Shown here piece after piece: positions 11,833 to 20,988 of a DNA stretch of 64,000 nucleotides (its first letter is position 1; each line of letters opens with the position of its first letter). The position numbers and the translations under genes were made by a program. Location: positions 124,001 to 188,000 of the forward strand of contig NZ_OCTN01000003.1 in the NCBI RefSeq assembly GCF_900231835.1, in the 5' to 3' direction. The stretch is from Pontivivens marinum (GTDB lineage Bacteria > Pseudomonadota > Alphaproteobacteria > Rhodobacterales > Rhodobacteraceae). The notes beneath the pieces were generated by a model that was not told the DNA's origin, made no database searches, and saw only the letters and a list, made by a program, of their open reading frames with translations.

Positions 11833-13502
11833 GAATGTTCCTCCTTTGCCACGTCTGCCAATGCGCGGTTAAATGCCTTTAGCGCGTCCACATGAAAGAC
11901 TGCGCCGAGTAATTCGGGGGTGCCGCCCTCGTCCTTGCTGGTTTTGACAACGGGGATCATATTGCCGCCGATGCGGTCGAACAGCGGCAGGGCTTTTTCC
12001 AGCGTATCACTGCGGGTCAGATAGGCGCCCTGCTCAACCAAGCTCCAGCTTTGCGTATCGGATGCGCCGTTTTCCGCGCCCCGTGGTCGCATCAGCGCGC
12101 CCGCCGTGATCGTGCATTGCACGTAATCCTGCGGACCGGCGGCAACGTGATGCCCTGCCCGCTCCAACTGCGTCAGAAAGAAGGAGCGATCCACCAGCGT
12201 CACCGCCACGGCGGAGGCCAGAGAGACCGCCACCATCACCGCGATACCGGCCTGCCAGTCGCCTGTCATTTCAAACACGATCAGCGTGGTCGAAATCGGC
12301 GCGCCCAGCACCGCCGCCGCAACCGCACCCATACCTGCCAGCGCGTAGAGCGTTTCAGAACCTGAGACCGTCGGAAAAATCGATGTCGAAACCCAACCAA
12401 AGGCCAGCCCCGTCAGAGCGCCCAGCATCAGCGACGGTGAGAAGACGCCCCCGCCCATACGGCCCGCCATGGTTAGCGCGACGGCAATCACCTTGACCAC
12501 CGCGAACAGGATTGCGGACCACATCACCAGCTCGCCATTCAGCGCACGCGATGTGGTTTCATAGCCAACGCCGATAATATGGGGAAACTGGGTTGCGATC
12601 AGGCCCAGCAGCAAACCGGCCAGCGCGGGGCGCAGCGGTAACCACAGGTTCAGCCGGCGGGTGATGCGGTCGCCTGCATTTTCAGCCAGAAAGATCGCCT
12701 TCATCATCACCACGGCCACCAGACCGCAGATCAGGCCCAGCACCATAAAGGCGGGAAGCTCCACATAGAATGCCAGCGAATGTTCGGGCAGCGAGAATTC
12801 CGGCAGGTCGCCCTGCCACAATCGGCTGACCACCGTCGCGGATACCGATGCCACAACAATCGGGGCAAAGGCGTGGATGGCGAAATGGCGCAGGATCACC
12901 TCCAACGCGAATAATGCGCCTGCGATCGGGGCGTTAAAGCTGGCACTGACGGCCCCTGCAACGGCGCATCCCATCAGGTCGCGGGCCGTAATATCAGGCG
13001 CACGCAGCCAGTTCGAAACGGCGGTTGAGATCAGCGCGGCAAGGTGCACAACCGGCCCCTCGCGCCCCGTGGAACCGCCTGTAGAAAGGGTAATCAGCGA
13101 TGCAGCGGCGGAGGCGAGGCCAGCCTCCTTTTCCACCCGACCATGGTGCAGGGCCGCGCCCTCGATCACATGGGCGACGGATCGGCCCCGCCCATCGGGG
13201 GTAAAACGCCACAGGATCAGCCCGACGATAAAGCCGCCAGCCACCGGAATGCCAACCACCCAATACCATTCCAGCGTGGACAGGTGGGAATGCAGCAGCG
13301 CGTCGCTCTCGCCATAGAAATTCAGTTGCAGCAGGGCGATCCCCTCACGAAAGCCGATGGCAACGCCGCCAGCCAGCGCGCCGATGACCAGCGCGATCAG
13401 CCAGAACAACACTTGGCCCGGACCCTGCCTTCGCAAACGTCGCAATGCGCCCTGTAAGCCGTCGCGGTATCGTGTGATCTGAGCTGAAAGAACGTCTTGC
13501 AT
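11829..13502 (-). CDS. ClC-family chloride channel/transporter
   Basis: 557-residue inner-membrane protein with the ClC fold. The selectivity-filter sequence GGSTGREGP (about residues 140-148) holds the gating glutamate, and GGVFSPSLMLGA (about 347-358) is the second anion-binding loop. At the position of the internal proton glutamate of the E. coli exchanger (E203, in FIIEEM) the sequence reads FALEVI, a valine, as in vertebrate ClC channels; this hints at uncoupled chloride movement. About 95 C-terminal residues after the last membrane helix resemble a degenerate CBS region. It is the first gene of a two-gene unit with the Gfo/Idh oxidoreductase. Confidence 0.9.
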   Translation of the reverse strand: MQDVLSAQITRYRDGLQGALRRLRRQGPGQVLFWLIALVIGALAGGVAIGFREGIALLQLNFYGESDALLHSHLSTLEWYWVVGIPVAGGFIVGLILWRFTPDGRGRSVAHVIEGAALHHGRVEKEAGLASAAASLITLSTGGSTGREGPVVHLAALISTAVSNWLRAPDITARDLMGCAVAGAVSASFNAPIAGALFALEVILRHFAIHAFAPIVVASVSATVVSRLWQGDLPEFSLPEHSLAFYVELPAFMVLGLICGLVAVVMMKAIFLAENAGDRITRRLNLWLPLRPALAGLLLGLIATQFPHIIGVGYETTSRALNGELVMWSAILFAVVKVIAVALTMAGRMGGGVFSPSLMLGALTGLAFGWVSTSIFPTVSGSETLYALAGMGAVAAAVLGAPISTTLIVFEMTGDWQAGIAVMVAVSLASAVAVTLVDRSFFLTQLERAGHHVAAGPQDYVQCTITAGALMRPRGAENGASDTQSWSLVEQGAYLTRSDTLEKALPLFDRIGGNMIPVVKTSKDEGGTPELLGAVFHVDALKAFNRALADVAKEEHS

Positions 13503-13591
13503 CTGGCCTCCTGCCTATCGGTCCTAGCACCGTGGGTGACGTGGCGATAGGTGGCGGGCATGTGTCAGATACAAAAGAAATGCAGCGTAGC

Positions 13592-14323
13592 CTAATGCGT
13601 GGCGCGGTAACGGGCGATCCAGTCGGCGCTGATAGCATTGGAGAGCGGCGCGACCTGCGGCGTCAGGCCCTGCGCGGCGGTGCTGTCCAATCCCAGATGC
13701 GTGAAAACCTGCGTCAGGGTTTGCGTGGGGGTCGCGGCCAGATCCTCGTACCGGATGGTCAGCGGTTGGATGCCCTGCTGCGCGAACCAGCCTTGCCATT
13801 CCGCCTGATAGGCGTGCAGATCGGCCACGTTGCGGGCGATGGCGTCATGGTCATAGTGCAGGGTTTGTGGGGGACTGGCGCGCTCACGCTCGGACCCGTC
13901 CGCATTGCGGTGCCACAGGCCGGATTGTTCTGCCATGACAAAGGAAACCGCCTGCGCGACGGTATCCTGACGGGTCAGGTGGATATAGGCGGTGCGGCCA
14001 AAGGCGGCGTCGATCCGTGCGGCGTCACTGGGCAAATCGGGGTGCAAGATGGTGAGCTGCTGCATGAACAGCGCGAAGCTCTTGCGCATCAGGCGCAGGC
14101 CGAATAGCGGCGTGTCGCCAGTGCCATTCTGGCCGGCGGCATCAACGATCTCCGCAATGGGGGCATCGCCGGGCAGGTTCAGCGCGCGGGCCCATGCGGT
14201 AATATCCGGCGCGTGGAAATAGGATTTCGGGTGGCCGGCCAGCCCGTCCAGATAGGTGCAGAGCAGTGTGCTGCCGCTGCGGCTGGTCGTGCACAGGATG
14301 TAGGATTGGTACGGCTGGGCCAT
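13592..14323 (-). CDS. Stf0-like sulfotransferase
   Basis: 243 residues. The 5'-phosphosulfate-binding loop SRSGSTLLCTYLDG (about 14-27) and HLTRQDTVAQAVS (about 115-127, the 3'-phosphate-binding segment) match Stf0-type sulfotransferases, which move sulfate from PAPS to trehalose or other sugars and lipids. The start is the ATG at 14323 (MAQPYQSYILCTTSRSG), which places the loop where the family has it; the ribosome site is weak. Upstream in-frame sequence would overlap the DUF427 gene. The substrate is unknown. Confidence 0.85.
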   Translation of the reverse strand: MAQPYQSYILCTTSRSGSTLLCTYLDGLAGHPKSYFHAPDITAWARALNLPGDAPIAEIVDAAGQNGTGDTPLFGLRLMRKSFALFMQQLTILHPDLPSDAARIDAAFGRTAYIHLTRQDTVAQAVSFVMAEQSGLWHRNADGSERERASPPQTLHYDHDAIARNVADLHAYQAEWQGWFAQQGIQPLTIRYEDLAATPTQTLTQVFTHLGLDSTAAQGLTPQVAPLSNAISADWIARYRATH

Positions 14324-14372
14324 GGTTTCGGCTTCATAGGGGTGCGGGCATCCGTGGACGCCCGCAAAGAGT

Positions 14373-14717
14373 TTAGATCTGCTCAACCGTTGTGCGGTCG
14401 GTATAGAACGCGATGTAGCCCGCGATACGCTCTGCTGCCTCCAGCGGGGCGGGATAGGACCATGCCACATCGGCGATTGTGCCGCTTTTCGCCACGATAG
14501 AGAAATATTCGGCGTCGCCCTTATGCGGACAATGCGAGGTCAGATCGGACGGATCAAGGAAGGCCATCGCGATATCGTCGCGTGGGAAGTAGATTACCGG
14601 AGGATAGTCGCCCTCAACCAATTCGAGTGCGTTTGTGCTTTCGGCAATGATCGCGCCGGCAGTGCGCACGGTCCAGATGCCGTTTGCCTTGCTCACGGTG
14701 ATGTATTTCTCGACCAT
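14373..14717 (-). CDS. DUF427 domain protein
   Basis: 114 residues, a single DUF427 beta-rich domain, recognised from YFPRDDIAMAFLDPS, CPHKGDAEYFSI and VAWSYPAPLEAAERIAGYIAFY. The function is not established for the family. The ATG at 14717 follows a very strong GAGGAGGAG Shine-Dalgarno sequence, which decides the start over upstream in-frame alternatives. It sits between the M24 peptidase gene and the sulfotransferase on the same strand. Confidence 0.85.
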   Translation of the reverse strand: MVEKYITVSKANGIWTVRTAGAIIAESTNALELVEGDYPPVIYFPRDDIAMAFLDPSDLTSHCPHKGDAEYFSIVAKSGTIADVAWSYPAPLEAAERIAGYIAFYTDRTTVEQI

Positions 14718-14793
14718 GATGGTCTCCTCCTCAAATAGGACGCCGGAGTTCCAGACTGCCATGCAGAGCATGACAGTTCGGTTACGGTGTCCT

Positions 14794-16587
14794 TCAGTCT
14801 TCTGACAGCGGCGCGCAGGCGGCATTTAGCCATTCGCGGGTCGCAGGGGGGACGAGGGCACCTATCTCGGCGCACACTCGTTTATGATACTGGTCCAGCC
14901 ATTGCAGCTCGACCGCTGACAGAAGGTGGGGGATGATGAGCCTGCGGTCAATGGGTACGAGGGTCAACGTCTCGAATGAAAGCATCGGCAGGTCGCCGCC
15001 AGCGATGTCCGAGGGCTGTTCGACCACCAGCAAATTCTCGATCCGGATGCCGAATGCGCCCTCGCGGTAATAGCCCGGTTCGTTGCTAAGGATGTTGCCC
15101 GGCTCAAACGGCACAGTTGACCGGCGCGACAGGCTTTGCGGTCCCTCATGCACGCCCAGATAGGCGCCGACGCCGTGGCCCGTCCCATGGGCGTAATCCA
15201 TGCCGGCGGACCATAGCGGCGCACGGGCCAGCGCGTCGATATGCGCCCCGCCCAGCCCCGCAGGCCAGCGTAACTGACTGATTGCAATCATTCCTCGCAG
15301 GACCAGCGTGAACGCCCGTGCGGCATCTGGGTCAACGGGACCGACGGCCACGGTGCGGGTAATGTCGGTGGTGCCATCGGCATACTGGCCACCCGAATCG
15401 ACCAGCATCAGTTCGCCAGGCGACAGGGTTCGATCCGATGCCTCGTTCACGCGGTAATGCACGATTGCGCCATTGGGGCCGGAGCCGGAGATCGTCTCGA
15501 AGCTGATATCGCGCAACTGGTTTGTTGCACGACGATAGGATTCAAGCTGCTGCGCGATTGCGATTTCGGTCAGCGTGCCGGAGGGGCCGTTTTCGTCCAG
15601 CCAGCGCAGAAATTCGACCATCGCAACCGCATCGCGGCGGTGGGCGGCGCGGGAGCCCTCGATCTCTGCCGCATTTTTGCGGGCCTTGGGCAGGCGCACA
15701 GGCTCGAAATCCACAGTTTCGTTCAGGCGATCCGCGATCCAGACAGGGGCCGAGGAATGGTCCAGCGCGACCGTGCCCTGCAACGCGCGCAGGTGATCGG
15801 CGAAAACGTCCATGTCGTGCAGGCGCACATCCGGTCCCAGATGGTCGCGCAGCGTATCATCGGTACGGGATTTCGCGCCGAACAGATCAACGGTTCCGTC
15901 CACGTGCAGCACCGCAAACAACAAGGCCACCGGCGTGCGCGCAATGTCGGAGCCGCGAATATTCAGCAGCCATGCGATGCTGTCAGGCAGGCTGAGCACA
16001 GCCGCGCTTGCCGCGCGTGTGGTCAGCTCTGCCGCGAGGCGTCTGCGTTTATCGGCGCTCAACTCACCCGCTACGTCCAGCCCATGCGGTACAATCGGGT
16101 CAGCAGGCGCGGCGGGTTGATCGGCCCAGACGCAATCCAGCGGGTTATCGTCCAGCGCGCGCAGCTCAACCCGCGGCGACAGAGTCGCACGCAGATCGTC
16201 AATTTCGCGCGGGGTATGCAGCCATGGGTCAAAGCCGATGGTGCCGGTCGGCAGATGCTGCACAATCCACGGGCCGACCTCCTGCCCTGTCCAGCCAACG
16301 GGCGTGAAGTGCTGCAAATCGATCTGCCCGCGCACCTGCAACGTATAGCGCCCGTCAATGAACACGCCTGCATCATCAGGCAACACAGCGCAGGTGCCAG
16401 CGGAGCCGGTAAAGCCGGTCAGCCATGACAAACGCTCATCACGGGGGGCCACATTTTCACCCTGATGGGCGTCAGCGCGCGGGATCAGAAAGCCATCAAG
16501 GCCACGGGTCGAAAGCTCGGCCCGCAAATCGCGTAGCCGTGCGGCACCTGTTTCGGGCGATGTTGCCATCTCAAAGGATTGATACAT
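14794..16587 (-). CDS. pepP: M24 aminopeptidase P family metallopeptidase
   Basis: 597 residues, the long three-domain form (two creatinase-like N-terminal domains plus the catalytic pita-bread domain). Predicted to remove N-terminal residues before proline. The two-metal site is visible in order: LVDSGGQYADGTTDITR (two Asp, about 393-409), GTGHGVGAYLGVHEGP (His, about 476-491), NEPGYYREGAFGIRIENL (two Glu, about 510-527). All five ligands are present. The ATG at 16587 follows GAGGACATCCC; a second ATG seven codons in is possible. Confidence 0.88.
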   Translation of the reverse strand: MYQSFEMATSPETGAARLRDLRAELSTRGLDGFLIPRADAHQGENVAPRDERLSWLTGFTGSAGTCAVLPDDAGVFIDGRYTLQVRGQIDLQHFTPVGWTGQEVGPWIVQHLPTGTIGFDPWLHTPREIDDLRATLSPRVELRALDDNPLDCVWADQPAAPADPIVPHGLDVAGELSADKRRRLAAELTTRAASAAVLSLPDSIAWLLNIRGSDIARTPVALLFAVLHVDGTVDLFGAKSRTDDTLRDHLGPDVRLHDMDVFADHLRALQGTVALDHSSAPVWIADRLNETVDFEPVRLPKARKNAAEIEGSRAAHRRDAVAMVEFLRWLDENGPSGTLTEIAIAQQLESYRRATNQLRDISFETISGSGPNGAIVHYRVNEASDRTLSPGELMLVDSGGQYADGTTDITRTVAVGPVDPDAARAFTLVLRGMIAISQLRWPAGLGGAHIDALARAPLWSAGMDYAHGTGHGVGAYLGVHEGPQSLSRRSTVPFEPGNILSNEPGYYREGAFGIRIENLLVVEQPSDIAGGDLPMLSFETLTLVPIDRRLIIPHLLSAVELQWLDQYHKRVCAEIGALVPPATREWLNAACAPLSED

Positions 16588-16676
16588 GGGATGTCCTCAA
16601 GCGAAGGTGTTTGCGGGTGAATTGCGCAGCCTGTCAGCGGAGGCTAGGCTGCGCGCACAAACGAGGGAAAATCAAG

Positions 16677-16982
16677 ATGCGCAAGATGTTCAAGGCAATC
16701 GGCTATGGCTTCATGGCGCTGGCGGCGTTGCGGGTCTGGTTCGATATCTCTGCCACGGCATTCAAGGGCCGCGATTTCGGTCTGGCCGATACTGGCGCAA
16801 TCTGGGCCGGTTTCCATCGGGAAAGCTTGTTAGCGCTGCAACCGGCCGTGGAGCGATACATGTCGCCGTGGATCTGGGAAAACATGATCACCCCGCTGCT
16901 GCTGACCCCGTTGGCGCCGATCCTGCTGGTCTTTGGCATATTCTTCCTGATTGCAGGGGCTGGTCCACCCAAATTGCGCTAG
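16677..16982 (+). CDS. Small two-helix membrane protein, unknown
   Basis: 101 residues with hydrophobic helices at about 7-25 and 74-95 (PLLLTPLAPILLVFGIFFLIAG). No known domain recognised. The ATG at 16677 follows GAGGGAAAATCAAG. It converges on the DUF6476 gene, with only two bases between the two stops, and is divergent from the M24 peptidase. Length, hydrophobic pattern and ribosome site support it as a real gene. Confidence 0.65.
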   Translation: MRKMFKAIGYGFMALAALRVWFDISATAFKGRDFGLADTGAIWAGFHRESLLALQPAVERYMSPWIWENMITPLLLTPLAPILLVFGIFFLIAGAGPPKLR

Positions 16983-16984
16983 GC

Positions 16985-17317
16985 TCAATTCGGCGCGATC
17001 TGAACCGTTTGGCGGATAGTGCCGTCGGGGCGCAGGATGTGAATCCGCTCTGCCCCCGCATCATCGCGGGTGACGATGGCAATCCAGTCCGTGCCCAGTG
17101 TTGCCGCCTGCACCGTTTCGCCATCAGGCGCGGTGATTCCGTCGGGAAAGGCCGGTGGCGCGGAAACATTGCCCAACCGGATGACAAGCAGCGCCACTAT
17201 AGTTATGACCGCAACGATCAGCACGACCATCAGGGTCGTGACCAACAGGCGCAGTAGCCGCAGCCGTGGTGGCTCCGGCGGATACTCATCAGAGCCAGAA
17301 TTCGGGACAGACGTCAT
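16985..17317 (-). CDS. DUF6476-like single-pass membrane protein
   Basis: 110 residues: a short Pro-rich cytoplasmic start, one transmembrane helix at about 22-47 (LLRLLVTTLMVVLIVAVITI), and a C-terminal beta-rich tail with TDWIAIVTRDDAGAERIHIL. It resembles DUF6476 proteins of Rhodobacterales; the function is unknown. Its ATG (17315-17317) lies inside the tetranucleotide CATG, which also holds the start of the divergent pseudouridine synthase gene, so the two genes overlap head-to-head by two bases. Confidence 0.75.
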   Translation of the reverse strand: MTSVPNSGSDEYPPEPPRLRLLRLLVTTLMVVLIVAVITIVALLVIRLGNVSAPPAFPDGITAPDGETVQAATLGTDWIAIVTRDDAGAERIHILRPDGTIRQTVQIAPN

Positions 17318-18323
17318 GCAGGATCCTTTCCACATTGTGGCAGGCAGTTCAGGCCGCCTTGATAAGGTGCTGGCCGACGCAGCGCCAGAGGGTGTGGGGC
17401 TTAGCCGCTCACGTCTGCGCAATCTGGTCGAGGCAGGCGCCGTTTCCGGCCCCAACGGCGTTGAGACGGATATCAAGCGTAAGGTCGCCGTGGGTGAGGC
17501 ATTTACCGTCCTGCCGCCGCCCCCCGCCGATGCCGCCCCCGAACCGCAGGACATTCCGCTGGACGTGGTGTTCGAGGATGAAGCCCTGATCGTTGTGAAC
17601 AAACCGGCCGGCATGGTTGTGCACCCTGCCCCCGGCGCACCGGATCATACCTTGGTCAACGCCCTGCTGCACCATTGCCGCGATACCCTGTCCGGTGTGG
17701 GTGGTGAGCGTCGTCCCGGAATTGTGCATCGGATCGACAAGGATACGTCCGGCCTGCTGGTGGTCGCCAAATCAGATGCGGCGCATCAGCCGCTGGCCGC
17801 TGCCTTTGCCCGCCACGACATTGCCCGCCACTATACCGCACTGTGCCACGGTGTGCCCGACCCCGCCGATCCGCGCCTGCGCGGCATCCCCGGCGTATCG
17901 TTCGAGGCCGCTGGCCTGATCCGCATCGCGACCGAGATTGACCGCCACCCCGGCGATCGCAAGAAAATGGCCGTGCGCGCCGGTGGCCGCCATGCGGTCA
18001 CGCGGGCCAAGGTGCTGGAGCGTTTCGATCTGGCCCGTCCGCTGGCGGCCCTGCTGGAATGCCGTCTGGAAACGGGGCGCACCCACCAGATTCGCGTACA
18101 CATGACCCATGCGGGACATGCGCTGGTCGGTGATCCGGTTTATGGCGGTAATCGCACCGTTCCGCGCGGCGCGGAGGTGCTGAAACGCTTCCCTCGCCAA
18201 GCGCTGCACGCGACCAGCCTAGGATTCGTGCATCCGTTGAGCGGCGAGGAGTTGTATTTCGAGGCCCCCCTGCCCGACGATTTCAGCCAGTTGTTACAGA
18301 ACCTGCGCGCGATAACGCAATGA
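17316..18323 (+). CDS. RluA-family 23S rRNA pseudouridine synthase (RluD-like)
   Basis: 335 residues. An S4 RNA-binding domain covers about residues 12-60 (SGRLDKVLADAAPEG, SRSRLRNLVEAGAV). The synthase domain has the catalytic motif HRIDKDTSGLLVV (about 135-147, the Asp is the nucleophile) and RLETGRTHQIRVHMTHAGHALVGDPVYGG near residues 250-278. The S4-plus-synthase layout and the TSG motif fit RluD/RluC, which modify 23S rRNA. The start at 17316 is the only ATG that keeps the S4 domain whole. Its promoter must lie inside the divergent DUF6476 gene. Confidence 0.88.
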   Translation: MQDPFHIVAGSSGRLDKVLADAAPEGVGLSRSRLRNLVEAGAVSGPNGVETDIKRKVAVGEAFTVLPPPPADAAPEPQDIPLDVVFEDEALIVVNKPAGMVVHPAPGAPDHTLVNALLHHCRDTLSGVGGERRPGIVHRIDKDTSGLLVVAKSDAAHQPLAAAFARHDIARHYTALCHGVPDPADPRLRGIPGVSFEAAGLIRIATEIDRHPGDRKKMAVRAGGRHAVTRAKVLERFDLARPLAALLECRLETGRTHQIRVHMTHAGHALVGDPVYGGNRTVPRGAEVLKRFPRQALHATSLGFVHPLSGEELYFEAPLPDDFSQLLQNLRAITQ

Positions 18324-18368
18324 CGTGAACAATCGCAACATTTGCGACGGATTGCTTGTCTTGGCGCG

Positions 18369-18374
18369 TATAAT
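18369..18374 (+). promoter_or_regulatory. Candidate -10 box of rpoH
   Basis: A perfect TATAAT 40 bases before the rpoH ATG. No good -35 lies 16-18 bases upstream, so an activator or an alternative sigma factor may contribute. This is the only strong promoter element in the 90-base gap. Confidence 0.5.
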
Positions 18375-18413
18375 ACTTAAATGACCCCTCAGACTGTTAA
18401 AGGGACACGCACC

Positions 18414-19316
18414 ATGGCCAGCACGTATACATCACTTCCCGCCCCGTCACCGGAACAGGGCCTGAGCCGCTACATGCAGGAAATCCGCAAATTTCCGATG
18501 CTGGAGCCGGAGCAGGAATACATGCTGGCTAAGGCTTGGGTGGACCATCAGGATTCCGACAGCGCGCACCAATTGGTGACCTCGCACCTGCGTCTGGCCG
18601 CGAAAATCGCCATGGGCTATCGCGGTTACGGCCTGCCCACGGCGGAGGTAGTTTCCGAGGCGAATGTCGGCCTGATGCAGGCGGTGAAGCGGTTTGATCC
18701 TGAAAAGGGTTTCCGTCTGGCGACCTATGCGATGTGGTGGATCCGCGCCAGCATTCAGGAATATATCTTGCGGTCATGGTCGCTGGTCAAAATGGGCACC
18801 ACGGCTGCGCAAAAGAAGCTGTTTTTCAACCTGCGTAAGGCGAAAAACAAAATCGGTGCGCTGGAGGATGGCGATCTGCGTCCTGAGAACGTCTCGAAAA
18901 TCGCGACGGATCTGGGTGTGACCGAGGACGAAGTCACCTCGATGAACCGGCGCTTGTCGGGCGGTGATGCATCGCTGAACGCGCCGTTGAAATCGGATGG
19001 TGAGGGCGCATCGGAATGGCAGGATTGGCTGACCGATGATGATGCCGATCAGGCCGAGGCCTATGCCGAGCAGGACGAGATGGACAGCCGCCGCTCCATG
19101 ATGATGGAGGCGATGGAGGACCTGAACGAGCGGGAACGCCACATCCTGACCGAGCGTAAGCTGAAGGATGAACCCCTGACGCTGGAGGAACTGAGCCAGC
19201 AATACAATGTCAGCCGTGAGCGTATTCGCCAGATCGAGGTGCGCGCCTTTGAAAAGCTGCAAAAGAAAATGCGTGAATTGGCTGTTGAGCAGGGCATGAT
19301 CCAAACTCTCAACTAA
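18414..19316 (+). CDS. rpoH: RNA polymerase sigma-32 (heat shock)
   Basis: 300 residues, the usual RpoH length. Region 2 (about 50-120) includes HLRLAAKIAMGYRGYGLP and FRLATYAMWWIRASIQEYILRSWS. The RpoH box KKLFFNLRK (about 135-143), specific to sigma-32 proteins and involved in turnover and core binding, follows. Region 4.2 holds the helix-turn-helix (LTLEELSQQYNVSRERIRQIEVRAFEKL, near 258-285). Directs transcription of chaperone and protease genes. The ATG at 18414 has AAAGGGAC upstream; an in-frame ATG at 18381 sits just after the -10 box and lacks a ribosome site. Rhodobacterales often carry two rpoH genes; which one this is cannot be decided. Confidence 0.92.
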   Translation: MASTYTSLPAPSPEQGLSRYMQEIRKFPMLEPEQEYMLAKAWVDHQDSDSAHQLVTSHLRLAAKIAMGYRGYGLPTAEVVSEANVGLMQAVKRFDPEKGFRLATYAMWWIRASIQEYILRSWSLVKMGTTAAQKKLFFNLRKAKNKIGALEDGDLRPENVSKIATDLGVTEDEVTSMNRRLSGGDASLNAPLKSDGEGASEWQDWLTDDDADQAEAYAEQDEMDSRRSMMMEAMEDLNERERHILTERKLKDEPLTLEELSQQYNVSRERIRQIEVRAFEKLQKKMRELAVEQGMIQTLN

Positions 19317-19328
19317 GCCGCATAACAA

Positions 19329-19358
19329 GAAACCCGAGGGTTTGCGCCCCCGGGTTTC
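19329..19358. terminator. Bidirectional terminator between rpoH and upp
   Basis: A 12-bp stem with one mismatch (GAAACCCGAGGG with CCCCCGGGTTTC) and a 6-base loop, 12 bases after rpoH. The minus-strand side is followed by TTTCTTGTTAT, so it probably also ends the long nucleoside operon. Confidence 0.75.
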
Positions 19359-19381
19359 CCGCTAACCTAAATTATCGGCCT

Positions 19382-20014
19382 TTATTTGGTGCCGAACATC
19401 CGGTCACCGGCATCGCCCAGTCCGGGCAGGATATATCCCAGCTCATTCAAACGCTCGTCCAATGCGGCCGTAATAATCGGCACATCGGGGTGACGCTCCT
19501 TCATCAGGGCCACACCCTCTGGCGAGGCGAGCAGGCACAGGAAGCGGATATCGGTTGCGCCGGATTCCTTGAGCAGATCAATCGCCGCGGCGGAGGAGTT
19601 TCCGGTCGCCAGCATTGGATCAACGGCGATCACCACGCGGCTGCCCATTTCACCCGGAACCTTATAGTAATACTGCACCGGCTTTAACGTTTCCTCGTCA
19701 CGATACAGGCCGACAAAGCCGACGCGCGCCGATGGGATCAAGTCCATCACGCCGTCCAGCAGGCCGTTGCCCGCACGCAGGATCGAGATCAGCGCCAGCT
19801 TTTTACCCTTGAGCGTGGGGGCGTCCATCTCAACCAATGGCGTGTCGATATTGGTCGTCGTCATCGGCAGATCGCGCGTCACCTCATAGGCCAGCAGGTG
19901 GCTGATTTCGCGCAGTAATTGGCGGAACACGGCGGTGGAGGTCGATTTCTCCCGCATCAGGGTCAATTTGTGCTGCACCAAGGGGTGGTTCACAATGGTC
20001 AGGTGATCGCTCAT
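19382..20014 (-). CDS. upp: Uracil phosphoribosyltransferase
   Basis: 210 residues, cytoplasmic. Makes UMP from uracil and PRPP, salvaging the base released by the phosphorylases encoded upstream. The PRPP-binding motif reads [11 protein letters not shown] (about 131-141), and the C-terminal uracil-binding loop ends [11 protein letters not shown], as in the family. It is the last gene of the nucleoside operon; its ATG overlaps the add stop by four bases (ATGA). A bidirectional terminator follows. Confidence 0.95.
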   Translation of the reverse strand: MSDHLTIVNHPLVQHKLTLMREKSTSTAVFRQLLREISHLLAYEVTRDLPMTTTNIDTPLVEMDAPTLKGKKLALISILRAGNGLLDGVMDLIPSARVGFVGLYRDEETLKPVQYYYKVPGEMGSRVVIAVDPMLATGNSSAAAIDLLKESGATDIRFLCLLASPEGVALMKERHPDVPIITAALDERLNELGYILPGLGDAGDRMFGTK

Positions 20015-20988
20015 GCGGCGGGCTCCTCGAAGAGTTTCATCAGGCGTGCGCGGGTCGCCTCGTCACAAAATGCCGCGCTGAGTGCAACGCGGTTGATGGC
20101 ATCGAATTCGGTTTTCGTCCAGCCAAAGACCCGCGCCAGTTGCGTATACTCATCGCGCATTGTCGTGCGGAAATAGGGCGGATCATCCGTGGAAACGGTC
20201 ACGGCAACGCCCGCGCGCAACAGACGGTCAATCGGGTGATCATCCAGCGTCGGGTACACGCCCAGCCGGATATTCGAGCCTGGATTTACCTCAAGCACGA
20301 TCCCCTCCGCCGCCAAGCGGGCGATCAGGGCGGAATCCTCGATCGCGCGCACACCGTGACCGATACGGCTGGGCTTCAGGTAGTCGAGGCTGTCGCGCAC
20401 GCTGTCTGGTCCCTCGACCTCACCCGCATGGGTGGTGATGCCCAGCCCCGCCTGCCGTGCAATGTCAAAGGCGGGGGCGAAATCTGCGGGCGCGAACATG
20501 CTTTCATTCCCGCCCATGCCCCAACCGGTCATGCGGGGGGATAGATTGGCGACCGTAACCTCAGCCGTTTGGCGGGCAATATCGGCCCCTAGATGGCGCA
20601 CGGCGGTGGAGGTAAAGCGGCACTCAACCTCGGGCACGTCATCGGCGCCTGCCTCCATCCCGGCAAGGTAGTCCGGCCAATCTGCCATGGAGCTGCCGGT
20701 GATGGCCGGTGCCACAAACAGTTCCGTATAAACGACGCCCTGCGCGCGGGATTGCTCCAACACGGCCCGCACCAGACGGCGGTAATCATCAGGGGTTTGC
20801 AGAGCCGCCGAAACAGCCTCATATGCCGCGAGGAAGGCCGGAAAATCGGTGTAGATGTAGTTATCGCCATCGATCACCGCGCTAAGGTCCATGCCCTTTT
20901 CCGCCGCCAGATCGCGCATAAAGGCGGGCGGAGCCGCGCCCTCCAGATGCAAATGCAGTTCAACCTTCGCCAGATCAGCAACATTCAT
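20011..20988 (-). CDS. add: Adenosine deaminase
   Basis: 325 residues. Hydrolyses adenosine and deoxyadenosine to inosine forms, which feed the purine nucleoside phosphorylase of the same operon. Metal and catalytic residues are in place: HLHLEG (about 12-17), HAGE (about 191-194), RIGHG (about 211-215) and STDDP (about 269-273). The start overlaps deoB by four bases and the stop overlaps upp by four, so translation is coupled on both sides. Confidence 0.95.
   Translation of the reverse strand: MNVADLAKVELHLHLEGAAPPAFMRDLAAEKGMDLSAVIDGDNYIYTDFPAFLAAYEAVSAALQTPDDYRRLVRAVLEQSRAQGVVYTELFVAPAITGSSMADWPDYLAGMEAGADDVPEVECRFTSTAVRHLGADIARQTAEVTVANLSPRMTGWGMGGNESMFAPADFAPAFDIARQAGLGITTHAGEVEGPDSVRDSLDYLKPSRIGHGVRAIEDSALIARLAAEGIVLEVNPGSNIRLGVYPTLDDHPIDRLLRAGVAVTVSTDDPPYFRTTMRDEYTQLARVFGWTKTEFDAINRVALSAAFCDEATRARLMKLFEEPAA

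Noticed and set aside
15457-16428. 323-codon plus-strand frame opposite the M24 peptidase
   Set aside because: Shadow of a gene with all five metal ligands conserved.
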